A stretch of DNA of 64,000 bases from Rhodamnia argentea (taxonomy: Eukaryota; Streptophyta; Magnoliopsida; Myrtales; Myrtaceae). The stretch's first letter is position 1. Every line of letters starts with the position of its first letter. The stretch covers positions 21,768,934-21,832,933 of the forward strand of contig NC_063151.1 of assembly GCF_020921035.1 (NCBI RefSeq), read 5' to 3'. This document shows positions 41,878-52,812 of the stretch, piece by piece. The translations under genes and the position numbers were made by a program. The notes under the pieces are model-generated. The model was not told the DNA's origin. It did no database searches and saw only the letters and a list, made by a program, of their open reading frames with translations.

Positions 41878-44800
41878 CTAGATTTCCAGCTGAATTCCGT
41901 TTTTAGTTCGGGAGAAGAATTTGGCAAATCCATTTCGATTCTTCTCTAAGCTAACTTGAGCCGATGGCACAGCAGATGAAACTGATGATGATGAAGATGC
42001 TGGCGACTTTACAGTATCACTCGGATTCAATGAAGGACACGGACTGTCACCTGGCATTTTGAGAGAATTTGCATCTCGTTTAGGCGAAAAAGTTCTGTTT
42101 GAATGCAGCTTCCACATCTCACCATTGGCTCTGGAAACAACAGACCCTCCTGCTGTCAATTCTGGTATGTTGGTTGTATCAATAAGGAAATCTTCGAGTG
42201 TTGCCAGAGATTCCAGCTGCTTTCTGAGAGACACTATCGTCTTCTGGCACTCCGCAAGTCTTCCGGCGGCCACATCTAAATCCTCCTAAAAATGTCACAC
42301 ATCCACCATAAAAATGCTAGTGTCAATATTTAGTTTGCTATGGCCTGTAGATTTTCAGTAGACTGATTGACAGTCTCCTACGTCCTGATCAATATAGGGT
42401 AATTATCCTTCCAAGACCGTGTATTGAAATTGAGATAAGTACACTAACATGAAAAAAGGAGAGAGAACATCGAACCCCAGTTGATACTCTTTCATTTTTA
42501 AAGCACCAGTTTGGTGGCTAAAACAAGTGCCCTCAGGGCTTAACAATATCTGATGAAAAAGTTAAATGAAACCCACCTGCTTTATCTTTGATTGGCCGTT
42601 CAAGCTTGCGATCCCCTGGGAATCGAGCTCCTCTTTCTTTCTTTCCAACTCTTCCTCCAGTTCTCCAGACTTGATCATAAGTTCGTCAGACAATGCTCTC
42701 ACCTTCTTCACCTCTTCCTCCAACGCACCAACCCTAGTGTCCTTCACCCGAGCTTCTATTTCCAGTTTCCTGAGTTGAGACTCTACCGCTTGCTTCTCCT
42801 CATTGGCCATTTTTAGCTCCTTTTGTAGCTCCTCTATCTTTGCCAGACCCTCACTCAGTTTTAGCTCCAATGCCTCGCGAGAGTCACCAGTTGCAGTTAG
42901 AGCCAAACGCAGCTCAGCTTTCTCCTTTTCCAGCTGCTCTTTCTTCGCTTGCAATTCAATCGTACAACTAATCGCTGCATCAAGTTCTGTCCTCAGCTGA
43001 ACTTCTGATGCGTTAATATAGATTTGGCTCTCAGCTAGAGCCATTTGAAGTTCAGCTTTCTCCTTTTCAAGCTGCTCATTCTTTGCTTCCAATTCGATCG
43101 TGTGATTCATCGCTGCATAAAGTTCTGCCTTCAGCTGAATCTCTGATGCATTTATAGAGATCTGTCTCTCAGATAGAGCAATCTGGAGTTCAGCTTTCTC
43201 CTTTTCCAGCTGCTCTTTCTTTGCTTCCAATTCGATCATACTGTTAGTCATCATGTCAAGTTGTGCTCTGAGCTGAAGCTCTGATGCATTAATAGAGATT
43301 TGGCTCTCAGCTAGAGCCATGTGGAGTTCAGCTTTCTCCTTTTCCAGCTTCTCTAGTTTCTTTACCAGTTCTGCTGCATGATTGACAGCAATATCAAGCT
43401 CCTCTCTTACAGAGCTTCTAGCATCAACGCTCTCCTTTGGAACTGCTTCTGAACCTTCTCTGCTAACCTCAGCTAAAGCAGCAAGCCGTTCCATCTCAAG
43501 GAAATCATCCATAAGGTCTATCTCAACAGATGTTCTGTCAACACCTTTTTCACTTTTGAATTGATTGAGTTCAGCAATTTGGGCGGATGCCCATGTGTCA
43601 GAGCGGCCCAATTCACTTTTTTCAGTCTCCGCATTACTCATCTCCACGATATTAAACCGATCGCCACTGTCTGATTGACTATCTGTCAAAGATTCAACAT
43701 AAATTGATGAAGCAGTGGCAGATTTATTATCAGCACGCAAGGGTGACTTAGTAGCCACAATTCTTAGCTTCCGGCACTCAGCCTCAAGTTTGGCAACTCT
43801 CTTTATGCTCTCGAGATTTTGCTTGCTTGCTGCTTCTGCTGCCTGGGTGCTCAAGTCCCTCTCGATTGTCCTAATCTCTAACTCTTCATTTTGTTGTTGG
43901 AGCTCGAGCCTCAGAGAAGAATTCTCTTGGTCCAAAAGTTCAAGCTTTTGGAAAAGATAAGGATCAGCATCCGCGGGAGGTTGATTTTCCAAGGCATCCA
44001 CTTTCTTTTGGAACTCGAGGATTTGATTTTCGAGTTCAGTTTTGGTCGACTCCCATTCCTTTGTAGCCTTCACTACTGCTTCATGAATCTTATGTTCCTG
44101 CTCCTCTCTACCTTGTCTCAGCTGCCTAACACATTCCTTTAGGGCCCCATCAAGGTGACTCACCCTATCCTCCAATGATATCTTCTGCTGTATTGCAACC
44201 TCTAGTCTTTCCTTAAGAATTGCTGCTTCATTTTCAGCCTTTTCCCAGCCTGTAATTATTTAACCGTTACTGCATGTGTATCATGTAAAGCACAACTTAC
44301 AAGTAACAAATCAGATGGAAAAAATTTCACAAAGCCCAAATACGTGGAAAATGTGAATGATGTAGAGAATTGCAGGAAAAACTGTACAAGAACTTATTAG
44401 TACCTGCAACAGCTTCTTCGGCTACTTTAGCATGCTGCTTTACCAAATCCTCTTTGGCACTTACATTCACCAGTGCAGCTGACAGTTTCTCTGCCAAACC
44501 CCTCACGACTTCATTGACATTATTTTCAGCCATTCCAGCTCTAGAAGTGACTGCAGGGGAATGACTGTCATGACTAGGAGATGCCTTTGATGCTTCCTGC
44601 TTTGAAGAATTCAAGCAACTGTCATTAATTTTATTGGGATGGGAAAGTGTGACAGAAGACAGCACTTACGTCTGTAATGAAAATAAACGGTTCAAGCAAG
44701 GTGCGTAGCTCGATCGATCATATGGAAAACTGCAGCTTTTCCAATCTTTTAATCCCAAGAGTCAAGTCATACCCCCATGAATACCATCTCCAAAGACTCA

Positions 44801-45954
44801 CTGAATGAGCTAAACCTCCAATTTACTAATTCCCAGGTCAATCAACAAGCACCGGATTATTCTCATATTATTCATGAAGCAGATTAGTCTCTTAGAGAGC
44901 CCAAAACCTTCGACACTTCTTTCTAAATGGGAGTACCCGGAGCACCTCATTTTGTCAGATCTAATGTCCCTCGCACAGTTGGAGCTACATGACGGGAGAG
45001 GAACCGCATCCACATGCACTCCTAGGGGCAATATCCTTAATCCTTCTCCTAGCTACTAGTTGATATGGAATCTGAAGCGTCATATCCAATATCGTACAGC
45101 ATAATCATATACTTAGGAAAAATCACGCGATCAAATACTTTAGATTTCACACTACCAGCAGTTTTGGGCTATGATTGACAGATTTACTGAAAACCATTTA
45201 TAAATAACCATACAGCACAATTACATATATATTTGACACCAAGTGAACCCAACCAGCTAGACTGTTTTCCAGCTCTAAGCTAAAAGCGGCCAGAATTATT
45301 CACAGAGGAAAGCAGATAACATAATCAGGAAGATGCCATCTCAACTAACAAAGCACATCCAGTATCGAGATTCGAGAGCATATTCTTTATTGTTAAAATG
45401 AAGGTTAGGATAATAGCAGGGCAAAGCTCTTGTCATCTACATATTGAAACAGTCTCACTCAATTACACCAGAAGTATTAACAATCGAGTGCATGATATCT
45501 ACTATTAACATTACATCAGAAGAAAAATTGCCAAAAATTTTGTGACAAGGAAAAGAAAGAATTGCAACTACGTCCAATGTGAGGAAGTAGAACTTGCATA
45601 GAGTAATTCAATATGAAGACTGCAAAGACATAACACCATTATCTTAAGAACTGCAGTGACCTCAACATTTTATGACAAGCTAATCAAGGAACACGAAAAA
45701 TAGGCGCCGCACTTGATTTCTACTGTTCTAATTGGTCAAGTACTGGGGAATCCAACCTCAGCACCAGAAAAATAAAAGAGCTAGCAGCATTTACAAAAGA
45801 GTATCGAGCTGAAAAATGTGCAGAAGATGGAAGCAATACCAACCTGACCATCAGAGTCTTTCTCAGAAGGGGAAGAAATTGATTCTGAACTCTCGCTATC
45901 ACCGGGGCTTTTATCAGAGGATTTCCTCTTCCACAGCCATTTGCGCTTTTCCAT
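41878..45954 (-). CDS. Filament-like plant protein (FPP), long coiled coil
   Basis: FPP proteins are long plant coiled-coil proteins related to those that bind matrix-attachment factors and SNAREs. Four coding exons on the minus strand, 45954-45844, 44596-44404, 44249-42577 and 42285-41878, join in phase to give 794 aa. The start MEKRKWLWKRKSSDKSPG is the family signature. LAEKLSAALVNVSAKEDLVK, HLDGALKECVRQLRQGREEQ, ELEIRTIERDLSTQAAE, KLEAECRKLR and the C-terminal SLATLEDFLID are all conserved FPP blocks. Residues 403 to about 586 consist of four 46-residue repeats. I chose the exon 2 acceptor at 44597 because the better-looking site at about 44673 meets a stop at once. It is the least certain junction. 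A 5' UTR intron ending near 45994 is likely. Closest Arabidopsis relatives are FPP1, FPP2 and FPP3; this copy is about as long as FPP1. Confidence 0.92.
42796..43347 (-). repeat. 138-bp in-frame tandem repeat in FPP exon 3
   Basis: Four copies start at 43347, 43209, 43071 and 42933, each encoding LEKEKAEL, then roughly ALAESQISINASE, QLRAEL and IELEAKKEQ. The spacing is exactly 138 bp (46 residues) each time; the last copy diverges after its first third. The unit extends the coiled coil without breaking the frame. Confidence 0.9.
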
Positions 45955-46915
45955 TATGCCCACCTTAGTCAAGTAACGTCACGGACAGGTCAAATCTGCA
46001 TCAAAATTGCAATTTTACAACATCCGTTGTGGAAGCTACAATCTTTCCAGTATAAGCACAAAAAGACATCCTTTTCAACAAGCCCGCAAGCCGTCAAGCC
46101 GTCATTTTCTCACCTAAGCTCAAATTCACAGGCATAAAAGATTCCCCCGTAATTTAAAAAAGACTGGTTATATTGAAAGACTATTCCCATAACAAAGTCC
46201 AATGCGAGATAATATCTAGCTTCAGTTATAATAGCCCGTAAAGAAAAGATTTTTGTTGGTAAGCCACTGAGGGAGTGCTTTGCTAGCTCCAGCGCAGGAA
46301 CTAACACGAAAGACAAATTGAGAAGAATCAAAGTTGGGCACTATTCACCTGATAAAGAAACCATTTTTAAAAACCCTTTTGCATGAATAAATAGATCCCA
46401 GAGGCCTGTACAAAAGAACAAGAGAACGAGAAGCGTAAAACCCTAAACGCACAATCCAAACACCCTCTGTCTTCAATGGCCAGTGAGGCATCAACCCTTG
46501 AAAGCTCTCCTCTAACTTCCCAGAAACCAAAGGCACATCTAGGAAATGAACACCACTGCACCCCATTAAAAGAGAAAAAAAAAAACAGTTGGAAGAATGC
46601 AGAAGCACAAAAGGCTAGAAAAGCAAGTACCTTTGACGGGAACCAACAACGACCCAGAGATCAGTTGGGTGGTAATTAACTAATCAGATAAAGAAACCCC
46701 GAAAACGATGGTGCTTGCTCAGACGAGAGTTTCAAGAATGCAGAGCCCCAAATAAAATAAGAAGTCTGCAAGAACCTCCATTGGAATGTCAGTTAACTCA
46801 TTTACAGATGGATTTCTGTGAACGAAAAGCTAACGAAAAGCAGCAGAGAATTCAGGGGTAGCCCCCATTTCTTTGTTTCTGAAAAATGTAGAAACCAAGA
46901 AGAAGACCATGTGAT
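45955..46915 (-). other. FPP 5' leader and promoter region
   Basis: On the minus strand an acceptor (TTGATGCAG) ends near 45995, 41 bp before the ATG, so the 5' UTR probably contains an intron. The upstream exon should lie within about 46400-47000. The ORFs seen here on both strands have no homology. Confidence 0.5.
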
Positions 46916-46943
46916 GGGGGGAGGGGGAGGGGGAGGGGGAGGG
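46916..46943 (+). promoter_or_regulatory. G-quadruplex-forming run upstream of FPP
   Basis: Five G runs of 6, 5, 5, 5 and 3 bases are separated by single adenines. This fits the standard G-quadruplex pattern with one-base loops, the most stable kind. It lies about 960 bp upstream of the FPP start codon, and the G-rich strand is the template strand of that gene. If it falls inside the transcribed leader, the RNA would carry the C-rich strand. Confidence 0.7.
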
Positions 46944-47059
46944 CAACCAGAGCGAGTGACACCCAGAGAGATAAATGAAATAAACAAAAGAAGGGAAAAC
47001 CACTTTTCAGCTTTTTGGGTGCTTGCTTTTGCATTCAAACAAAAGAACTCATTTCTTTT

Positions 47060-47072
47060 TTTATATATATAT
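47060..47072 (-). promoter_or_regulatory. Possible TATA region of the FPP gene
   Basis: A TATATATATA run lies on the minus strand upstream of the G-rich tract. It would place transcription start near 47030, putting the G/C-rich tract in the 5' UTR. This depends on the unseen leader intron. Confidence 0.35.
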
Positions 47073-47659
47073 CAGTTTGAATTTATTGGAGCTGCCCCCT
47101 AATTCCCGCCAGTGGATCAGAGCTTAGCCAACAGGAGTAATGGAGAGTGGGGGATAATCAATGATTTTTCAGCTGATTCATTAACTGGTAGGTGCTCTCT
47201 GTTATTTGACCCTGGTGGGATTTTCGCTGCTTTTGTCTTGTTTTACTGTCTCTGCTCTTGCTTGTATAGAAATGGAAGGCAAAAAAGGACTAAAGAAAGA
47301 GACGGGCCTACAAAGAAGAAGAAGAAGAAGCGTTGCATAGTGGAGAGGAATCTCCTCGCCGTAGACGCGCTCGGAGATGGCGTGGGACTCTGTTCCATAG
47401 GCGTGCGTTGGAGTCTGCAACCCTTTCTCCCTTCTGGAGATGTGCGACGATCGTCTTCGATCTGTGATCAAACGGTGCAGGATCCGCGAATCTGCACGGG
47501 AGTGTTGTATCCCGCACGATACTCTCTAAAGTGTCTTTATCTTATTTCAACCGTCGATGCATCTCTCGTTCTTGTACATTAACGATTGAGGATTTGTCGT
47601 GACAGTACCGGGAGCACCATGCAGGATAAGATAAATTTTGCCCCTATAATTGTTTCCTA
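47073..47659. other. Upstream region of FPP, no gene seen
   Basis: A 156-codon frame opens at 47112 on the + strand, but it has no domain or homology I know and contains a simple lysine run from an AGA repeat. I treat it as chance. Confidence 0.45.
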
Positions 47660-48045
47660 GGAATAATAACACAAATAATCTTTTAATTTTGATCCAATGT
47701 CCAATGTAATCCTCCTTGATCTTTAGCCCAATATGCAATATGGTCTTTGAATTTTAAATTTAACTTGAATTTTTGAAATATGTTCAACTTAGTCGTTAAA
47801 CTATAGAAATATGTTCAATATAATCATTCCATCAATTCAAGTTCGGAGATGACGTTAGACATTTTTGTACAATTCATGGACTAAATTGAACTTGTTCCAA
47901 AAGTTCAAAATCATATTAAACAAATTGAGGGTTCGTGGACCACATTGCACATTGGGTGAAAGTTTAAAAACCATATTAATCAAATTAAAAGTTTAGGGAT
48001 TATACTACATATTAAGCCAAAATTTATGGACAATTTGTGTCATTT
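47660..48045. mobile_element. Palindromic MITE, family P, copy 2
   Basis: It has the same architecture as 15838-16246: the left half has CCCAATATGCAATATGG and TTAGTCGTTAAACTATAG, and the right half has their inverted counterparts (GGACTAAATTGAACTTG, GGACCACATTGCACATTGGG, AAATTAAAAGTTTAGG). The centre is near 47835. Several blocks match copy 1 almost word for word, so the two belong to one family. Confidence 0.7.
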
Positions 48046-49240
48046 TCTCTCTCTCCTTTTTTTTTTTATTTTATAATCTTACTACATTGAATGGTAGGAT
48101 TGGTAGGGCACATGTAGGTACCACTCCGGATATTATCATAAGAATCTCGCACTCATTACAAATTATACCGGCCCATCATTGTAATCTCAAGGACGGGCCA
48201 AAAGCCGAGATGTCTCTCCGCCTTGTGATTCCATGAAAATGATTCGACCTTGTTATTAGGTTGCCGACAGAGTCCTCTTGCTGCAAAAGCTTTCTAATGA
48301 CGTCCTTTTGACCTTCCCAAATTTCAACCAAGAAAAAAAAAAAAAACCCTTCTCAAATAGTTGGCTTGACACTAGGTTACATCGGGCGCTTAGCGAACCC
48401 ACAAATGTCGCAGCGCATGGGCTAGCCAACATCACAAGGGTCAGAAAGGAAAACTTGGGAGAGTCCGAACAGGGTTTAGAGTTATGAGGCTCAACCCGAC
48501 CTTATTAGGCCTCCATTCAATCCGCAAAATATTAACATATTTTCTCCAATTGGACAGACTTGTGCAACAAGTTAAGTTTTGTGGGCACATAATTCTTTAC
48601 TGAATTTTTTGATCAATATAAACCTGCATTATTAGATCTTTATTGAAAATTTGATCGTACGGCAATAATTGAAACTTTTTTGACATTGCCTAATTTGTCA
48701 AATCAAGCGATCAAATCCCAACATATCGCGTTTTTTGCCAATTTGAAATCATTTTCATAAATTCAAGTTAGGAGCTTTCCTACGCATCAAGAATTAGGTC
48801 TATCCGGGTTTGAAATGAAGGGCTAATCTCGAGCTATAGGTTTTGATCAAATTCCTTGATGAAAGTCCACAGAAAGACAGCAAAAAATAACAGAAATAAA
48901 GGGGTTTGGTTTCGGGACTGACTTCATAACTCAACCAAACTCCAAAAAAGAGAAGAAACTGTAAACCAACTAAGGACGAGCCGGTCATATCAAATGCCAA
49001 CTCCCTAGACTTCATTCGAGTTTCCTTAGAACCACTCAGCCTCCGAACCACCTAAGTCGTCAAACAACCGCTTAGGCCCCTTGTTTAACATTCCGACCTC
49101 ATTGTTGCGAGACGAGCGCATAATTAGACAACTAGACATCTCAAAAACTTTCCACGGCCACGAGAATCATGTGAATCCTATATCGAATGAGGTAGATACG
49201 CGCGTCATGAGATATCTAAGAATATAACGAAGCACGAGGT
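48046..49240. other. Intergenic DNA, no gene seen
   Basis: This is unrecognised sequence with T- and A-runs. It may contain further, unreadable remains of the NLR fragment that becomes recognisable at 49260. Confidence 0.4.
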
Positions 49241-49259
49241 TATTGACTCATAAAATGCG

Positions 49260-49500
49260 TGTCTCAACCTTGAAAAGCTGCCAGAAGAGATCGCCTCGCG
49301 CAAATCGTTGATGCGACAATTAAGAACTCGTGTAAATTCACCGGTTCGGTGGACCTGAAGGAGCTGAACAGACTGGATATTGCTCACAAGATGGAGAGAT
49401 TTCCCTGTGGAAGAAGAGCTAACCACCCTACAAAAGTTCGAACTCCTTGAAAAGCTGACTATATCTTGGGGAGGAAGATCCGGGCCAAGAGAATCAGATA
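49260..49500 (+). pseudogene. Decayed NLR leucine-rich-repeat fragment
   Basis: In one frame, 49269 onward reads LEKLPEEIASRKSL, a typical NLR leucine-rich-repeat phrase. From 49413 the same frame reads EELTTLQKFELLEKL and then TISWGG, a phrase I associate with the LRR region of RPP13-like protein 4/ZAR1-type CNLs. In-frame stops lie between them (near 49356 and 49365) and after (near 49515). No NB-ARC domain was found in the window. It is a short relic of an immune-receptor gene and not functional. Confidence 0.5.
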
Positions 49501-49910
49501 TAATCCAACGGCCGTAAATGAAAGTTCAGTAAGCTCAGAGCAAAATGGTCAGGGAGGATCCAGGAAAACTTCCGATTTCGTGGAAGAAGGCACAGGTGCT
49601 GCAAGTACATTGAAATCAAGATAAGTCCTAGAAACATCATAGAGAATGGTGACCAAGTACCAGATTCACAGAGCACGAGATGTAGCCGATGCCAGCAATA
49701 TTGTTGAGGTAGGCAACAGCGACATCGAGCCAGATTCGGGACTCGTCGACTTGGGATTCCAATTGCCACAATATAGAAGGAAAAGGTACAGTAGAAAGCC
49801 AAAACCCAAGAAAGCAGAAGGCGACTTTCTGTCGTGGCTAGTAGCTACCTTCCTTAGAGAAGGTCGCCGTAAAGGACTGCACTTCGAAAGGAGCAGGAGA
49901 AGTTCTTGAC
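49501..49910. other. Unrecognised flank of the NLR relic
   Basis: An 87-codon frame at 49646-49909 on the + strand has a Lys/Arg-rich middle and no homology I know. It may be part of the same decayed gene or chance. Confidence 0.35.
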
Positions 49911-49952
49911 GAGCTGGAGACGGATCGGGGAGAGCTGGAGACGGATCGGGGA
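49911..49952 (+). repeat. Two tandem 21-bp units
   Basis: The unit starting GAGCTGGAGACGGATC occurs twice in succession (49911-49931, 49932-49952) without mismatch. Confidence 0.9.
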
Positions 49953-50296
49953 GATCTACAAGCTCCATTTCCTAAGATGATCTATTCGGAGAAGGGTGAA
50001 TGTTGTAATCTCACCTCATTCCCGTGCGAGAGTGATGGGCCATGGCTGAACAGAACTACTGTGTAAAACATTCAGCAAATATTCTGCAGTGATTCTCCCG
50101 GGAGGACTCAAATCCTGGAGAGCATCTGTGCCACTTTTACCATGCCTTACGAATAATTTGTATAACAGCTACTCAAGTTCTCTGGCTTTTATCAGTTTTG
50201 ACTTTTTGGTTATTGCAGCAAAATGTTGCGTGCTCTCTCGTCCATAAGTTCGGAATTTGCAGGAACAGATTTCTTTATTTGACGGGAGTTCTTGGA

Positions 50297-51692
50297 CACG
50301 AATGTTCTGTTTGGTAGTGATTTTGTTCCCAAAAAATGATTCTGATCAAAATCACTTTTTTTTATTCTGTTCCCTGGATGATTTTTTGAGAATCGGAACA
50401 CGTTTGGTAATTGTTTAAATTTTTTTTTTCCTGGAACGTAAACGCGTTTGGTAGCTGCACAAAATTTCCGTTCCCAATTTGTCATTTAAATCAAATAATT
50501 ATATAATCACATTTTATGGCAAAGAATAGGGAAAATAATCAAATAGTGATTATGGAGCAAAAACAAAAAAAGAAAAAGCAACAAAACTTCCATTCCCAAT
50601 TCGTTTGTCGATTTGTCATGAGTATGCAATCGTTTATATTGTTTGAAAAGTAATTCGTATTACATTTACAGAATTTGTCTAAATCATTTGTTTGTTATTA
50701 TTTCTTGTGACTTTTAGATTGATTACCAAAAAAAAAAAAATGAAAGAAAATCTCCTCATTGTGTAACCTCCTATAGTTTTGTACTCTTGTAATTACACAT
50801 CGTACAAGCTTATAAGACCTACAACTCAACTACATTGATTTTTTTTCACCCGACTCGACAAATTTTTTGTTCAGCTCGAAAAATGGAGATTTAGTTAGCA
50901 ACGTAGAGGGTTGGGTCCAGTCTTTAATTTAAAAAATATAAAAGTTGAAAAAACATAATAGGAAATAAAAAATACAAACTTAATTAGAATAAAAAATAAA
51001 ATAGATAAAAATTCAAAAAAAAAAACATGCGTATTAGAGGTCCCTTAATATAAAAAAATATATTAGATTTAAATTTTTCTAAAAACTAATTTTTTAAATT
51101 TAAATTTAAATTGAATTTAAATATAGGCTTAAAATTTTACAAAAAAAATAATTTTTTTTTAAAAAAAAAAAAGGAGGGGAAGAATCCGGTGACGAGAAAT
51201 TTTTTTCAAAATTTTAGCTTTTTTCAATCTTAATTTTTTTAATTTGTTTAAATTATTAAATTAAAAATCTAAATATTTTTTATTTCCACCATTTCTTAAA
51301 TTTTTAAATTTTTTATTAAATTTACCTTAAATAAAATTTTTAATTTAATAAAATTATTTTTTAGCAATTTTTAAAATTGAATTTTAATTTATTTTAATTT
51401 ATGTAAAGTTGAAAATCCACATGGACTTTTTTTTTTAAATAGTACCATTTTATATTAAAAATTTAATTATAAGTATGAGGGATAAGTCATAAGTATATTG
51501 TGCAAAAAGTGATCCCCAAAAGTGTTCCAAAACACTAAAATCATCTTTTTTTTGCTTCTGAAAAGTGATCCAAAAGTGTTCCCGGGACCAAAATCAAAAT
51601 CATTTTTTTTTTCATTTACCAAACATATTTTTGATCTTTTTTTGTTTCTGGGAACAAAAACAGAGGATCAGAATCACTGCCAAACAGAGCCG
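50297..51692. mobile_element. AT-rich inverted-repeat element, about 1.4 kb
   Basis: The left end TTCTGTTTGGTAGTGATTTT and the right end ATCACTGCCAAACAGAG pair in reverse complement. Inner blocks also pair: GTTCCC...GATTCTGATC on the left with GGGAACAAAAACAGAGGATCAGAATC-type sequence on the right. CTCTGTTTGG-type termini are common in plant MITEs. The interior (50480-51500) is extremely AT-rich with no ORF. The flanks ACGAATG and CCGAAGT are similar but not identical, so the target duplication is unproven. Confidence 0.6.
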
Positions 51693-52021
51693 AAGTATTC
51701 TATGTGGCTGGATTCCCTTGTCTGCATATTGTTTTTGCTCCTTGTTGGTGTTTTTTTTTTCCCCCTCCATTTTACATCTTTCTACAGATGAACGTGAACA
51801 TCCAGTTGCCACCAATACAAATGTAAGGTTCCGAAATTGATCTTACATTGGGGATTGAGAGACATAACCAGCTAGAGAAGGCATCTGACTGCCTCGTTGC
51901 CAGAAGAGAACCTCATTATGGTTTTTCACTACCATGGCCATAGGTTGTATCGGTCAGCTTACAACTTGAGCACAATGATAAAGAGCGAGCTCCGCAACAA
52001 TACAAATCGAGCCGCAATTTG
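51693..52021. other. Spacer, no gene seen
   Basis: Short ORFs only, with no homology recognised. Confidence 0.4.
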
Positions 52022-52065
52022 GATTAAGACCCTGACTCGAATGTTAAGAGACCAAAAGTCGATGC

Positions 52066-52105
<40 letters not shown>

Positions 52106-52170
52106 AGACCCTGACTAGAATGTTAAGAGACCAAAAGTCGATCCTAGAGAGAGAGAGAGAGAGAGAGAGA
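52022..52170 (+). repeat. Tandem 79-bp unit with (GA)n tails
   Basis: A unit beginning GATTAAGACCCTGACT and ending in a long GA run occurs at 52022-52100 and again at 52101-52170. Copies differ by single bases and by the length of the GA run (about 34 and 28 bp). Confidence 0.9.
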
Positions 52171-52812
52171 GTGTTCAGGGGTACATAATTAAGTTTTAAT
52201 ATTAAGGTTTCGCTGGTTCGGAAATTTCAACCTCTCAAATTATTTGGTACTATCACTCTACCGCAGTGGAGAAACCTTCTAGTTTTTTGGCAGCAGATGC
52301 CGGATTTCTTTAAGTGTCCAGCTAACTCTTGCAGGATTCAACTATCTCAACATAAAGGTTGTCTTTGACCCCAAAAAAAAAAAACACAAAGGTTGTCATT
52401 ATGGCTTAACATAAGGAGAAAAACCCCGGCAGAGCGCAAACAAAAGCTGCTGGAAGCCACTCTGGACAAACATCAAAAGGACCAAGAGCATCTTCACAAT
52501 ATGCAAACCTGCCTTATTCATTGAGGAAAATACTGATAGAAGTCATAAATCATAATCATTTGGCAGATTCTTTCAAATAGAACTGCTGTACACAAACTAT
52601 GACAATTGCCTCCAAATCCCCCACAGGGGAAAAAGAAAAAATCCATGATGAGACAACACCAACAGACCTTATCTTACAGCGGCCAAAGGTGGACATAGAG
52701 AAGAAAAAACAGAAGTTCAAGGATAAAATATGAATATGCCCAACTTGCTTGCAGGATTATTTACAGAAACACAAAACAACCCCAGATGCCTATAAGAACC
52801 ATGGTTCAATCG
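52171..52812. other. 3' flank of the FBP7 gene
   Basis: The part nearest 52812 should be the 3' UTR of the minus-strand F-box gene. No other gene was recognised. Confidence 0.45.

Noticed and set aside
42566-44142. Several + strand ORFs opposite FPP exon 3
   Set aside because: They are antisense shadows of the long FPP coiled-coil exon, whose repetitive Glu/Leu codons keep the opposite strand open.
44597-44672. Longer FPP exon 2 starting at the CATTACAG acceptor near 44673
   Set aside because: In the phase set by exon 1 this start meets a TAA at the second codon. The acceptor at 44597 keeps the frame open.
47112-47582. 156-codon + strand ORF as a gene
   Set aside because: It has no recognisable domain, a simple-repeat lysine run, no splice or TATA context, and it lies in the divergent promoter area of FPP.
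49646-49909. 87-codon ORF as a small gene
   Set aside because: It has no known domain and lies among NLR remnants and a tandem repeat, more likely chance or decayed sequence.
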